Positions 41,570 to 49,262 of a DNA stretch of 64,000 nt are shown here, piece by piece. Within the stretch, counting starts at the first letter, position 1; every line of letters starts with the position of its first letter. A model generated the notes under the pieces. It ran no database searches and had not been told where the DNA came from. It was given only the letters and a program-made list of their open reading frames with translations. The stretch spans positions 558,001 to 622,000 of the forward strand of contig JBMNFA010000001.1 of NCBI GenBank assembly GCA_050949055.1. Reading direction: 5' to 3'. Origin of the DNA: JAEZJZ01 sp050949055 (GTDB taxonomy: Bacteria; Bacillota; UBA994; UBA5500). Position numbers and translations under genes: made by a program.

Positions 41570-42943
41570 ATGGCCAAGAAACGGAGAATCAAGCGGCGGA
41601 GACCACTCCTTTGGATCGCTATCCTGGCATGCCTGGCGATCGCCTTATCAGCTCTCAGTCCCCATCTGCTGCAATTGCTGTCCAAAGGGCAGTTTCGCTT
41701 CAACCACAGGGCAAAGCTGCAGGCCGACGAGACCTATCAGCTGGAGTTCTGGGTGGAACGTCCGAACATACCTGACATTGCCCCTTGGCAAGCCGGCTTG
41801 CAGCAAGCCATCGACGAGTTCCGCACTGTCTATCCCAACGTCGAGGTGTCGTTGGTCCACCTCTCCCCTCAGGATGTGGATCAGCGGATGAACGATGCGC
41901 TTAACCAGGGCACTCCGCCAGACCTGTTCTTCAGCGCTAATCAGCCGTGCGGTAATCTGGGTGAGCTGCAGCTACCCCTGCATCGCTACATAGACAAGAC
42001 AGAGCGATTGGCCTGGCCGGACTCAATGTGGCAACAGCTGCAACGCAGTGACGGTGTGTACGCACTGCCAGTAGCCGCCTACCCGAGGGTGTTCATGGCT
42101 AATAGCCAGCTGCTGGCGGATAAGGGGCTGGAAGCCGATGCATTCGGCGAAGGGGAATGGAACTGGCCGGCACTGTTGGCCCTGGCTGAAAAGTTGACCG
42201 CAGGTCAAGTGGTGGGCTACCTACCCACTTCCACCGGCCAGTCACTGCTCACCAGCTTGGCGGCTAGCATCGGTAAACCCTCGCCCTTTGATAACGATGG
42301 AGAGTTGGCCTGGACCAAAGAGGATTTGGTCAACTTAGCGGAGATCTGGCTGCGTCTGATGGGATCGGCCGGCGCGCCTAAGGGTGGCGGCAACATGGAC
42401 AGCAATTGTCTGGACCTATTCCTCAGCAAGCGAGCGGCAATGATTGGGCCACTCAATCATCAGTTGACCGCCTGGTTATGGCAAGCAGCCGACAAGAGAG
42501 GGATCGTACCTCAGCTAATGGCCATCCCCGCCGCGGGACCGGAACCTTATGCAGACGTGCGGGTTTTGGGCATCGCGTTGCTCCGACAGCAGGACTATCA
42601 AGGCGACCGGCATACCCGGGCCGCCGCCGAGTTGGCCCAGTTTCTAGTGCCGCGCTTAGGCGGTCTGCTTGCCTCACTTACCGGAGCACTGCCCGCTGTG
42701 GCACCAGCCTCTGCCGCCACCTGGCTCCCTTACGACGAAGAATCGTTTGCCATCTACTCTCAGATAGAAAACATTCCGCGCTGCTCATACGCCTATGGCC
42801 CACCTAAAGGGCTGTCGGTCACCCATTGGCAACTGGGCATCGCCCCTGCCTGGGATAGACTGGTGCAGGGACAGTACACAGCGGAGCAGTTTGCCGAAGC
42901 TGTGTTGGCCGAGTTAGCCATGGCCACCATAGCTGGACCATAG
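41570..42943 (+). CDS. Orphan extracellular solute-binding protein, family 1 type
   Basis: 457 residues. A very basic N-terminus (KKRRIKRRR) and one membrane segment (about 12-32) without a lipobox Cys, so it is probably membrane-anchored rather than a lipoprotein. YQLEFWVERPNI, FRTVYPNVEVSLVHLSPQDVDQRMNDAL and PPDLFFS match sugar-type family 1 binding proteins. No permease or ATPase gene adjoins it; instead it follows the L,D-transpeptidase by 13 bases. It may bind a cell-wall fragment or have lost its transport role. ATG at 41570. Confidence 0.7.
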   Translation: MAKKRRIKRRRPLLWIAILACLAIALSALSPHLLQLLSKGQFRFNHRAKLQADETYQLEFWVERPNIPDIAPWQAGLQQAIDEFRTVYPNVEVSLVHLSPQDVDQRMNDALNQGTPPDLFFSANQPCGNLGELQLPLHRYIDKTERLAWPDSMWQQLQRSDGVYALPVAAYPRVFMANSQLLADKGLEADAFGEGEWNWPALLALAEKLTAGQVVGYLPTSTGQSLLTSLAASIGKPSPFDNDGELAWTKEDLVNLAEIWLRLMGSAGAPKGGGNMDSNCLDLFLSKRAAMIGPLNHQLTAWLWQAADKRGIVPQLMAIPAAGPEPYADVRVLGIALLRQQDYQGDRHTRAAAELAQFLVPRLGGLLASLTGALPAVAPASAATWLPYDEESFAIYSQIENIPRCSYAYGPPKGLSVTHWQLGIAPAWDRLVQGQYTAEQFAEAVLAELAMATIAGP

Positions 42944-42954
42944 CAGCACTAAGA

Positions 42955-42988
42955 ACAGGCATAGCCTGCTTGCGGGCTGTGCCTTCAG
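42955..42988. terminator. Weak hairpin between convergent genes
   Basis: GGCATAGCC and GGCTGTGCC pair (with G-T pairs) around an 8-base loop, between the binding-protein gene and the convergent reductase gene. T-richness is limited on both strands. Confidence 0.3.
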
Positions 42989-43020
42989 CTTTCCCCTGAC
43001 CACTAGAGACTCTATCCCGC

Positions 43021-44229
43021 TTACCATACTGGCCCGGTTTGGGTGCCAAACACCTCCACATCCTCTGCCTGTTCAGCAGGCCAGAGCCTAGCCAGGAAGA
43101 AGGCCTGCAGTAAAACAGCCAGCCGCCCATGATAGGGCCGGTCTTCACGCATCAAACTCAGCAGGTGGGTGGCCAACTCGGGCTGTTTGAGCAGTGCTTG
43201 ATAGTAGCGTTCTTTGTGACGGCCAATCGAGGAGCTGAGCAACAGGGAGCGGCGTAAGGTGGGCATGATCAACCTTCCGCACTGCCGACGATAATCAAGC
43301 ATTACCCTATTGGCCTCCCCAAAGTGGCGAACGATGGCCTGAGCGGCCAGTTGGCCGCTGAGCAAGGCGTAATAGATTCCCTCCCCGCTGAAACTATCAA
43401 CGAACCCGGCAGCGTCCCCCACCAGCAAGGTTCTGGCGGTGGCGATCCTGCGGGGAAAGCCTCCCGCTGGCAACCACCAACCCCGTTGCCAGCTCAGTTC
43501 ACTGTGCCCCACCTTCGCCTGCAACTGCTGCAACAGGGTAGCGAAATGGCTTTCTATCCGGGGCAACTCCAGGCTGCTCCCAGCCACCCCCACATTTACC
43601 CCTCCAGGCAACGGAAAAATCCAGCCAAACCCGCCCATTATCGGCAAGCAGACCAGTTGTATCTCTGATTGATCGAGGGTAGCCGCCCCATCAGGCAACC
43701 GAAGCTCCGCCACCCGGGCGTAGGCCAACTGCCACCTGGGCCAACTCCCCCCGCGGACCCCGGCCTGCACGGATGTTTTGCCGTGTACTCCATCCGCGCC
43801 GACAAGATAGCGGGCAGAAGCCCCCTGTCCCTTATCGGTAATGATTTCCACACTTTCACCTGTCTGCCTAAACTGTGTGGCCCGCTGCCGTCGCCACAGT
43901 TCGGCCCCGGCGGCCTCCGCCGCTGCCAACAAGCAGCAGTCCAAGGTCTCTCGCCGAAACATATAGCCTAACGGCTGGCGGGAGCGAACTACCATGCTGC
44001 CCGACCCTGAACTAAGCAATCTGACTGTCTGAACCGGCCTGGGCAGAATATCTGCGATCAGGTCAGGGGCTAGCTGGCGCAGAGCCTTGGCTGACAAGTA
44101 TCCTCCGCACGGCTTCATGGACGACAGCGGGTCGATGATCAATACCTTAAGCCCGCTGTTGGCAAGGACAGCTGCCGCGCGGCTGCCGGCAGGTCCCCCG
44201 CCCACCACTGCTACATCATATCCCCTCAC
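43021..44229 (-). CDS. Geranylgeranyl-reductase-family FAD-dependent oxidoreductase
   Basis: 402 residues. GYDVAVVGGGPAGSRAAAVLA is the N-terminal FAD Rossmann motif; MKPCGGYLSAKALRQL, YMFRRETLDCCLLAAAEAAGAEL, YLVGADGVHGKTSVQAG (second FAD motif) and LLVGDAAGFVDSFSGEGIYYALLSGQLAA follow in the order seen in geranylgeranyl reductases and Rhodopseudomonas-type hydrogenases of isoprenoid chains. The substrate, perhaps a prenyl lipid or quinone side chain, is inferred. I take the GTG at 44229, seven bases after GGAGG, over a GTG six codons earlier. It is divergent from gerA. Confidence 0.8.
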   Translation of the reverse strand: MRGYDVAVVGGGPAGSRAAAVLANSGLKVLIIDPLSSMKPCGGYLSAKALRQLAPDLIADILPRPVQTVRLLSSGSGSMVVRSRQPLGYMFRRETLDCCLLAAAEAAGAELWRRQRATQFRQTGESVEIITDKGQGASARYLVGADGVHGKTSVQAGVRGGSWPRWQLAYARVAELRLPDGAATLDQSEIQLVCLPIMGGFGWIFPLPGGVNVGVAGSSLELPRIESHFATLLQQLQAKVGHSELSWQRGWWLPAGGFPRRIATARTLLVGDAAGFVDSFSGEGIYYALLSGQLAAQAIVRHFGEANRVMLDYRRQCGRLIMPTLRRSLLLSSSIGRHKERYYQALLKQPELATHLLSLMREDRPYHGRLAVLLQAFFLARLWPAEQAEDVEVFGTQTGPVW

Positions 44230-44258
44230 CGTGTGCGCCTCCTTCACAATCCCTGATG

Positions 44259-44292
44259 GTTAGTATTTGGCAAACTGCACGGAAATACTAAC
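44259..44292. promoter_or_regulatory. Perfect 10-bp inverted repeat between the reductase gene and gerA
   Basis: GTTAGTATTT (44259-44268) and AAATACTAAC (44283-44292) are exact complements with a 14-base centre. It lies in the 91-bp divergent intergenic region. The right arm contains AATACTA, near the sigma-G -10 CATnnTA, with GTATT in the left arm at about the right distance, so it may combine a forespore promoter with an operator. Confidence 0.5.
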
Positions 44293-44320
44293 AAGGCAAA
44301 GGTCGAAGGAGGTAGTACCT

Positions 44321-46039
44321 ATGAACCGTCGACAGACAAAGCGTCCCATACCTGTAGGCAAGCTGACCAAGAGAGCGCATGCTGAAGGTGAACATGCTCA
44401 GCCCGAATCAAATGCGGTCACATCACCCCTTGTGGCAGCCTATGATCGGCGGTTGAGCAACAACCTGCAGGAAAACCTGACCATATTGAAGCAGCTTTTT
44501 GGCAGCGATGACGTGGTCTATCGGGAGTTCTGCATCGGTTCCGCCAACGGACTGCCGGCTGCCCTCATTTTTATAGATGAACTGATCGACAAGGATAGCA
44601 TCCAGCGGGATGCCATGACCAATATCATGCTCAGGGCGAAGATTGCCCTGGCCCCAGGTGTGACCACCACCGATGGAATCAAACGCTTGGTAGCCGATGA
44701 CCTATTGGCCATAGCCGAGCTGAAAGAGATCAAGTCCTACCCGGATGTGCTGGAAGCAGTGTTGGGGGCAGATGCCGTCCTGCTGGTGGACGGCATGGCT
44801 ATTGCTTTCGCTATGGGTGTGAAAGCGTGGGAGCATCGCGGCATAGGTGAAGCGACCAACGAGTCAGCTATTCGTGGTCCCCGCGAGGCTTTCAACGAGT
44901 TGCTGAAATCCAGCTTAGCCCTGATCCGCAGGCGGATCAAGGATCCGATGTTGCGGGTAAAGATGGTGCAGCTGGGAAAGCGCTCGTTGACCGATGCTGC
45001 TATCGTCTACATCGAGGGCGTGGCCAACCCTTATCTGGTGAAAGAAGTCTGCCGCCGTCTGGATCTGATCAAGACCGAGGCGATCATCGACAGCAGCTAT
45101 GTGGAGCAGTTTATCCAAGATGCTCCCTTTTCGCCCTTCCCGCAAGTTCAGTGGACCGAGCGTCCCGACCGCACCGTAGCCGGCCTGTTGGCAGGCCGGG
45201 TGGTGATCATCTGCGACGGCAGCCCGAATGCCATCATCGCCCCGGCGACGTTACCCAACTTTCTGCCGGCGACTGAGGACTACTATGAGCGCTGGCTACT
45301 TTCCAGCTTCGTACGCTTCGTGCGCACCTTCAGCATTCTAGCCTCGGTATTGCTGCCAGCGCTATATATATCGGTGATCAACTTTCACCAAGAGCTGTTG
45401 CCGACGACGCTGGCCATAGCCATCGCCGGTTCGCGCACGGGCGTGCCGATTTCAGCCCTGCTGGAGGCTTTGACTATGGAGTTCACGTTCGAGCTGCTGC
45501 GGGAAGCCGGGCTGCGCTTGCCGGCCGCTTTGGGGTCCACCATCGGCATCGTCGGCGGTATCATCATTGGGCAGGCCGCGGTCGCCGCCGGTTTGGTCAG
45601 CCCGATTATGGTGGTGATCGTGGCCCTGACCGCCATCGGTGGGTTTGCCATCCCCAGCTATAATGTGGCCGCCACGTTACGCATCTTGCGCTTTCCGTTG
45701 CTGTTCTTAGGAGGCACTTTTGGCCTGTTCGGGGTGACCGCAGGAGGCATAGTGATCCTGTTACACTTAGTGTCACTGAAGTCGTTCGGAGTGCCGTACC
45801 TCTCCCCGGTCGCTCCACTGACCATGTCCGCTCTGACGGACACCGTGGTGAGGGCACCAATCTGGGCGCATCGGCTGCGGCCCCTGTTCTACCGCCCGCA
45901 AGACACCGAGCGGAGCTCGCGCAGGCCGAGCTACTATCAGCGGCGGCAGGAGCTGCACCCAGACGGACTGGAAGTTGCTCCACTGCGCACGCCCAAGAAA
46001 CGCCAAGGAGGCGAATCAGATGCAGACGCAGAGAATTAG
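44321..46039 (+). CDS. gerA: Spore germination protein, GerA family
   Basis: 572 residues: a hydrophilic N-terminal domain (about 1-260; DVVYREFCIGSANGLPAALIFIDELIDKD, ALILIR-like RRRIKDPMLRVK) and a C-terminal membrane domain with about five segments (FVRTFSILASVLLPALYISVINFHQELLPT, IGIVGGIIIGQAAVAAGLVSP, FGVPYLSPVAPL). It is a subunit of the nutrient germinant receptor in the spore inner membrane. ATG at 44321 behind GGAGGTAGTACCT. First gene of gerABC; gerB overlaps its end by 20 bases. Confidence 0.95.
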   Translation: MNRRQTKRPIPVGKLTKRAHAEGEHAQPESNAVTSPLVAAYDRRLSNNLQENLTILKQLFGSDDVVYREFCIGSANGLPAALIFIDELIDKDSIQRDAMTNIMLRAKIALAPGVTTTDGIKRLVADDLLAIAELKEIKSYPDVLEAVLGADAVLLVDGMAIAFAMGVKAWEHRGIGEATNESAIRGPREAFNELLKSSLALIRRRIKDPMLRVKMVQLGKRSLTDAAIVYIEGVANPYLVKEVCRRLDLIKTEAIIDSSYVEQFIQDAPFSPFPQVQWTERPDRTVAGLLAGRVVIICDGSPNAIIAPATLPNFLPATEDYYERWLLSSFVRFVRTFSILASVLLPALYISVINFHQELLPTTLAIAIAGSRTGVPISALLEALTMEFTFELLREAGLRLPAALGSTIGIVGGIIIGQAAVAAGLVSPIMVVIVALTAIGGFAIPSYNVAATLRILRFPLLFLGGTFGLFGVTAGGIVILLHLVSLKSFGVPYLSPVAPLTMSALTDTVVRAPIWAHRLRPLFYRPQDTERSSRRPSYYQRRQELHPDGLEVAPLRTPKKRQGGESDADAEN

Positions 46040-47105
46040 CAAACGCCAAGCATTGTTGATCGCTGTCACCACCGTCGTGGGGGGAGTGCAACATCCCTTG
46101 TTCCGGGACCTGATCCTCTGGTCTGGAAACGGCGCTTGGGCAGCGATCATCCTGGTCACCTTGGCCAGCCTGGCGATTTTCTTTCTGGCGCTGAATCTGG
46201 CCAAGCGCTTCCCCCGGCAGAGCATCGCCACCTACCTACCCAAAATCTGGGGCAAGACCCTGGGCTACCCGCTGGTGATGCTGATGCTAGCAGGCTTCTT
46301 TTTTAAGGCGGCGTATATCCTGCGACATGTTTCCGAATTCTTTGTGGCATCGGTATTACCGGAAACCCCGATCAGTGCGGTGATGGTGGTACTGTTGCTG
46401 GTCTCTGCAGCAGGCATCCTGGCAGAACTGGAAGGCCTGGTGCGCTTCAACGAGCTGGTTTTTCCGGTGATCACCATATCCTTCGCCTGGGTGCTGATTG
46501 CCAGCATTCCCAGGTTCAGCGGCTGGGAACTGCTTCCCCTGTTTGACAAGGGGCTGTCCGGCCTACCCAGGGCGTTCCTCATCTCCCTCGCCTACCCGAT
46601 CAACTTGGCATTGATTCTGTTCATATTCCCGCTGATCTCGGACCAGGACGGGATTACCCGGGAGACTATGAAGATCTTGACCGTCGCCGGAGTTTTTGGC
46701 CTGGCCATCCACCTGAACATCCTCTTGACCTTGGGAGCGGCGCTGGGTGGCAGCTTCACCTGGCCCTATCTGGCGGTGGTAGAAAACACGCCGCTTGGAC
46801 CGGAGCGAAGCGAAGCCATCTTCATGGTAGTCTGGATGCTGGCGGCCTTCGTCTCAATCAGTCTGTTCTTATATGTGGTGGCACTGGGATTACATCAGCT
46901 GTTTCCCCGCATCAAGCGCAGCTGGGCAGGGCTGGCCCTGCTGCCGTTAGCCGCCTATGTGGCGTTGACATCTGATAACCAACCGACAGCGGTAGTCAGC
47001 CACCTGATCACCAATCGCTACTCCTTGATTGCCCTGGCAGGGATTCCCCTCCTCAGCTTGGCAGTAGCGACGATTCGCGGCTGCAAGGAGGAAATGCATG
47101 AGTAG
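46020..47105 (+). CDS. gerB: Spore germination protein, GerB family (membrane transporter-like)
   Basis: 361 residues with about ten membrane segments, in the APC-fold GerAB/spore permease family: RISKRQALLIAVTTVVGG, DLILWSGNGAWAAIIL, GFFFKAAYILRHVSEFF and ELEGLVRFNELVFPVITISF. In germinant receptors this subunit carries the ligand pocket for the nutrient. ATG at 46020 behind AAGGAGGCG. Overlaps gerA by 20 bases and gerC by 8, showing tight translational coupling. Confidence 0.93.
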   Translation: MQTQRISKRQALLIAVTTVVGGVQHPLFRDLILWSGNGAWAAIILVTLASLAIFFLALNLAKRFPRQSIATYLPKIWGKTLGYPLVMLMLAGFFFKAAYILRHVSEFFVASVLPETPISAVMVVLLLVSAAGILAELEGLVRFNELVFPVITISFAWVLIASIPRFSGWELLPLFDKGLSGLPRAFLISLAYPINLALILFIFPLISDQDGITRETMKILTVAGVFGLAIHLNILLTLGAALGGSFTWPYLAVVENTPLGPERSEAIFMVVWMLAAFVSISLFLYVVALGLHQLFPRIKRSWAGLALLPLAAYVALTSDNQPTAVVSHLITNRYSLIALAGIPLLSLAVATIRGCKEEMHE

Positions 47106-48339
47106 CAGACTGATCACAGTTGTCCTATTGATCATGGCGATGATCGTTCCCCTCAGTGGCTGCTGGAGCAGCAAGGAGATCGAAACTGGCGGCTTCACCT
47201 CCATGGTCGCCCTTGACCTGACAGCAGACGGGCAGGTGGAGTTGACCTTCAGCTTGGCGATCAACGAAAACCTCGCCGCCGGGGAAAGCGGTGGAGGAGA
47301 TGAAGTGCCGGCCTGGACAGTCAGCGCCTCGGGCAAGAACCTGGGCGAAGCTATCAGCGTGTCGCGCACTTTCAGCGCCCGCGTACCCTTCTGGTTCCAT
47401 GCCGAGGCATTGGTCATCGGAGAGGATTTAGCCAAGCAGGGAATCGCTCCCACGCTCGATTATATGCTGCGCTCCCGCACCTTTCGTCTCAGCACTCCAG
47501 TCTTGGTAGCAGAGGGCAAAGCCAAAGACATACTGCAGCTCAATCCCAAGATCACCAAACTACCTGGCCGCTACCTGCATGACCTGCTGGACCAGTCAGA
47601 GCGAGGCTCGCTCAGCCAGCGGCAAGAGCTGCTGCAGGTGATCAAGAAGCTGATCGCGGGCCCGGGCGAAGAAATCTACCTGCCACTGGTTCGGCCCAAG
47701 CCAAGCGAGGAAGGTGAAGGCAAAAAGGGAGGCGATCCCGACAGTGAAGCGAATGGAGGCGAGGGAGAAAGCAAAGGTGGCGGCGAGCAAAAGCCACCGG
47801 AAGCGCTGGTGCTGGAAGGCACTGCCGTTTTCTCCGGCGACAAAATGGTCGGCAAGCTGAACGGCGCCGAGACCCGGGGCATGCTTTGGTTGCGCGGCGA
47901 AAGTGAACGAGCAACTGTGGTGCTGGAGGTACCTGGTGGGACTGTAGTGCAACAGCAAATCTATGCCCGCCGCTCGCTGCAGGTGACTGAGCAAGGGGGA
48001 CAGCTGCGCGCGAAGATCCTGATCTCGCAGGACGGTGACCTGTCGGAGCTCAATCTGCCAGAACGGGAGGTAAATGCAGAGACTCTGACCGAGTTGAACG
48101 CAGCTCTTGTCGCCAAGGTGCAAGCGGATGCAGAGGCAGCGCTGAGTAAGCTGCAGCATGAGTTGCGCGCTGATACCTTAGGCATTGGTGAACGTGTGTA
48201 TCGCCTTTACCCGAAACTGTTCAGAGCGGTCGATTGGCGAGAAGTATTCCCCAAACTGCCGATCGAAGTGACGGTAGAAGCCAACTTCCGCCGCACCGGC
48301 GAGGCAAGCAACGCTCCGCTGCTCAAGCCTGGCCGCTAG
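47098..48339 (+). CDS. gerC: Spore germination lipoprotein, GerC family
   Basis: 413 residues. Signal peptide ending in lipobox LSGC (Cys about residue 21), then WSSKEIETGGFTSMVALDL, the GerAC opening (CWdxrEi), and NPKITKLPGRYLHDLL. A low-complexity acidic/glycine insert rich in E, G and K occupies about 203-235. The C-terminal domain ends PIEVTVEANFRRTGEA. It completes the receptor on the outer face of the inner spore membrane; lipidation would use Lgt (35139). The 222 bases after it contain no gene I can support. Confidence 0.94.
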   Translation: MSSRLITVVLLIMAMIVPLSGCWSSKEIETGGFTSMVALDLTADGQVELTFSLAINENLAAGESGGGDEVPAWTVSASGKNLGEAISVSRTFSARVPFWFHAEALVIGEDLAKQGIAPTLDYMLRSRTFRLSTPVLVAEGKAKDILQLNPKITKLPGRYLHDLLDQSERGSLSQRQELLQVIKKLIAGPGEEIYLPLVRPKPSEEGEGKKGGDPDSEANGGEGESKGGGEQKPPEALVLEGTAVFSGDKMVGKLNGAETRGMLWLRGESERATVVLEVPGGTVVQQQIYARRSLQVTEQGGQLRAKILISQDGDLSELNLPEREVNAETLTELNAALVAKVQADAEAALSKLQHELRADTLGIGERVYRLYPKLFRAVDWREVFPKLPIEVTVEANFRRTGEASNAPLLKPGR

Positions 48340-48561
48340 TGCAGCAATAAGCATGCCTTTCTGGGAAGGCCTTCGCCCTGCCCTTTCCCTTCCGGCCAAG
48401 CTGACGCTTGGCCATCGCCGTCGTCGGCACACTCTGCCCCCTCGTCCAGACTCTCACCGGCCACCTGCTCGCCCAGTCGCTTCGCGACAGCCCCCTTGGC
48501 AATTGGGCCAAGGGAGGGGCCAAGGGAGGAGCAATAGGCTGTGGCGCAGTGACTAGAGGCA

Positions 48562-48587
48562 TAAAAAGGGCTGTCATTCGACAGCCC
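48562..48587 (-). terminator. Rho-independent terminator after rubrerythrin
   Basis: GGGCTGTC and GACAGCCC form a perfect 8-bp stem on the minus strand followed by TTTTT. Confidence 0.88.
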
Positions 48588-48596
48588 CTGAACCGA

Positions 48597-49130
48597 CTAG
48601 TAGTTTTCGCAAAGCAACTCGTAGAATGCCTGGGGATGGGCGCAAGCGGGGCAAACCTTGGGAGCTTCCTTGCCCTTGTGCACGTAGCCACAGTTGCGGC
48701 AGTGCCACTTGACTTCCTCGTCCCGGACGAACACACGACCTGCCTCCACGTTGGCCAAGAGCGCCAGGTAGCGCTTCTCATGCTCCTCTTCCACCTCGCC
48801 GATCTCGGTAAAGATCTGAGCGATATGATCGAAACCTTCTTCTTTGGCCACCTCGGCAAATTCCTTGTACATGCTGGTCCACTCATAGTTCTCGCCAGCT
48901 GCAGCTTCTTTCAAATGATTAGCGGTGTTGGAGATGCCACTCAGCAGTTTGAACAGCATTTTTGCGTGTTCCTTCTCGTTCTCTGCCGTTTCCATGAAGA
49001 TGCCGGCGATCTGCTCATAGCCTTCCTTCTTCGCCTGGCTGGCCCAGTAAGTATACTTATTGCGTGCCTGGGATTCGCCAGCAAAAGCTGCCCACAAATT
49101 AGCCTCGGTCCTGCTTCCCTTCAGTTCCAT
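48597..49130 (-). CDS. rbr: Rubrerythrin
   Basis: 177 residues. The diiron four-helix bundle shows AAFAGESQARNKY, ETAENEKEHAKML and EIGEVEEEHEKRY (ExxH motifs), and the C-terminal rubredoxin-like domain has CRNCGY and CPACAH. It reduces hydrogen peroxide in anaerobes using electrons from rubredoxin or NADH pathways. ATG at 49130 behind GGGAGG. A sigma-A promoter and a palindromic operator stand upstream, and a strong terminator downstream, so it is a single-gene unit. Confidence 0.96.
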   Translation of the reverse strand: MELKGSRTEANLWAAFAGESQARNKYTYWASQAKKEGYEQIAGIFMETAENEKEHAKMLFKLLSGISNTANHLKEAAAGENYEWTSMYKEFAEVAKEEGFDHIAQIFTEIGEVEEEHEKRYLALLANVEAGRVFVRDEEVKWHCRNCGYVHKGKEAPKVCPACAHPQAFYELLCENY

Positions 49131-49151
49131 GTGTTTGATTCCTCCCTTATC

Positions 49152-49167
49152 AATAGCAATTACTATT
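49152..49167. promoter_or_regulatory. PerR/Fur-like palindrome before rubrerythrin
   Basis: AATAGCAATTACTATT is a near-perfect AT-rich palindrome (one mismatched pair) between the promoter and the rubrerythrin start. Its position and base makeup suit a PerR-type peroxide-sensing repressor, though it departs from the TTATAATnATTATAA consensus. Confidence 0.45.
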
Positions 49168-49177
49168 AGCTAAGAAG

Positions 49178-49206
49178 ATGATACACCAATTGGCCTGGCT
49201 TGGCAA
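49178..49206 (-). promoter_or_regulatory. Sigma-A promoter of rubrerythrin
   Basis: On the minus strand TTGCCA (49206-49201), 17 bases, TATCAT (49183-49178): 5 of 6 matches in both hexamers at ideal spacing. Confidence 0.7.
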
Positions 49207-49229
49207 GGGCCAAGCGGGAGAATTATGAG

Positions 49230-49256
49230 AAAAATGCTAGCTGCCGCCGACAGCAG
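49230..49256 (-). terminator. Terminator after trkH
   Basis: CTGCTG and CGGCAG pair (one G-T pair) with a 4-base loop on the minus strand, followed by CTAGCATTTTT. Confidence 0.5.
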
Positions 49257-49262
49257 GCCGCA

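Noticed and set aside
48340..48560. Gene or remnant after gerC
   Set aside because: All frames are short or antisense; no conserved motif or ribosome site was found.
48323..48886. 187-residue minus-strand frame over the rubrerythrin gene and the gerC end
   Set aside because: It is a shadow of the rubrerythrin gene; the intergenic part shows no family motif and no ribosome site.
48408..49169. 253-residue plus-strand frame opposite rubrerythrin
   Set aside because: Antisense to a strongly conserved gene; hydrophobic runs arise from the complement of the rubrerythrin helices.
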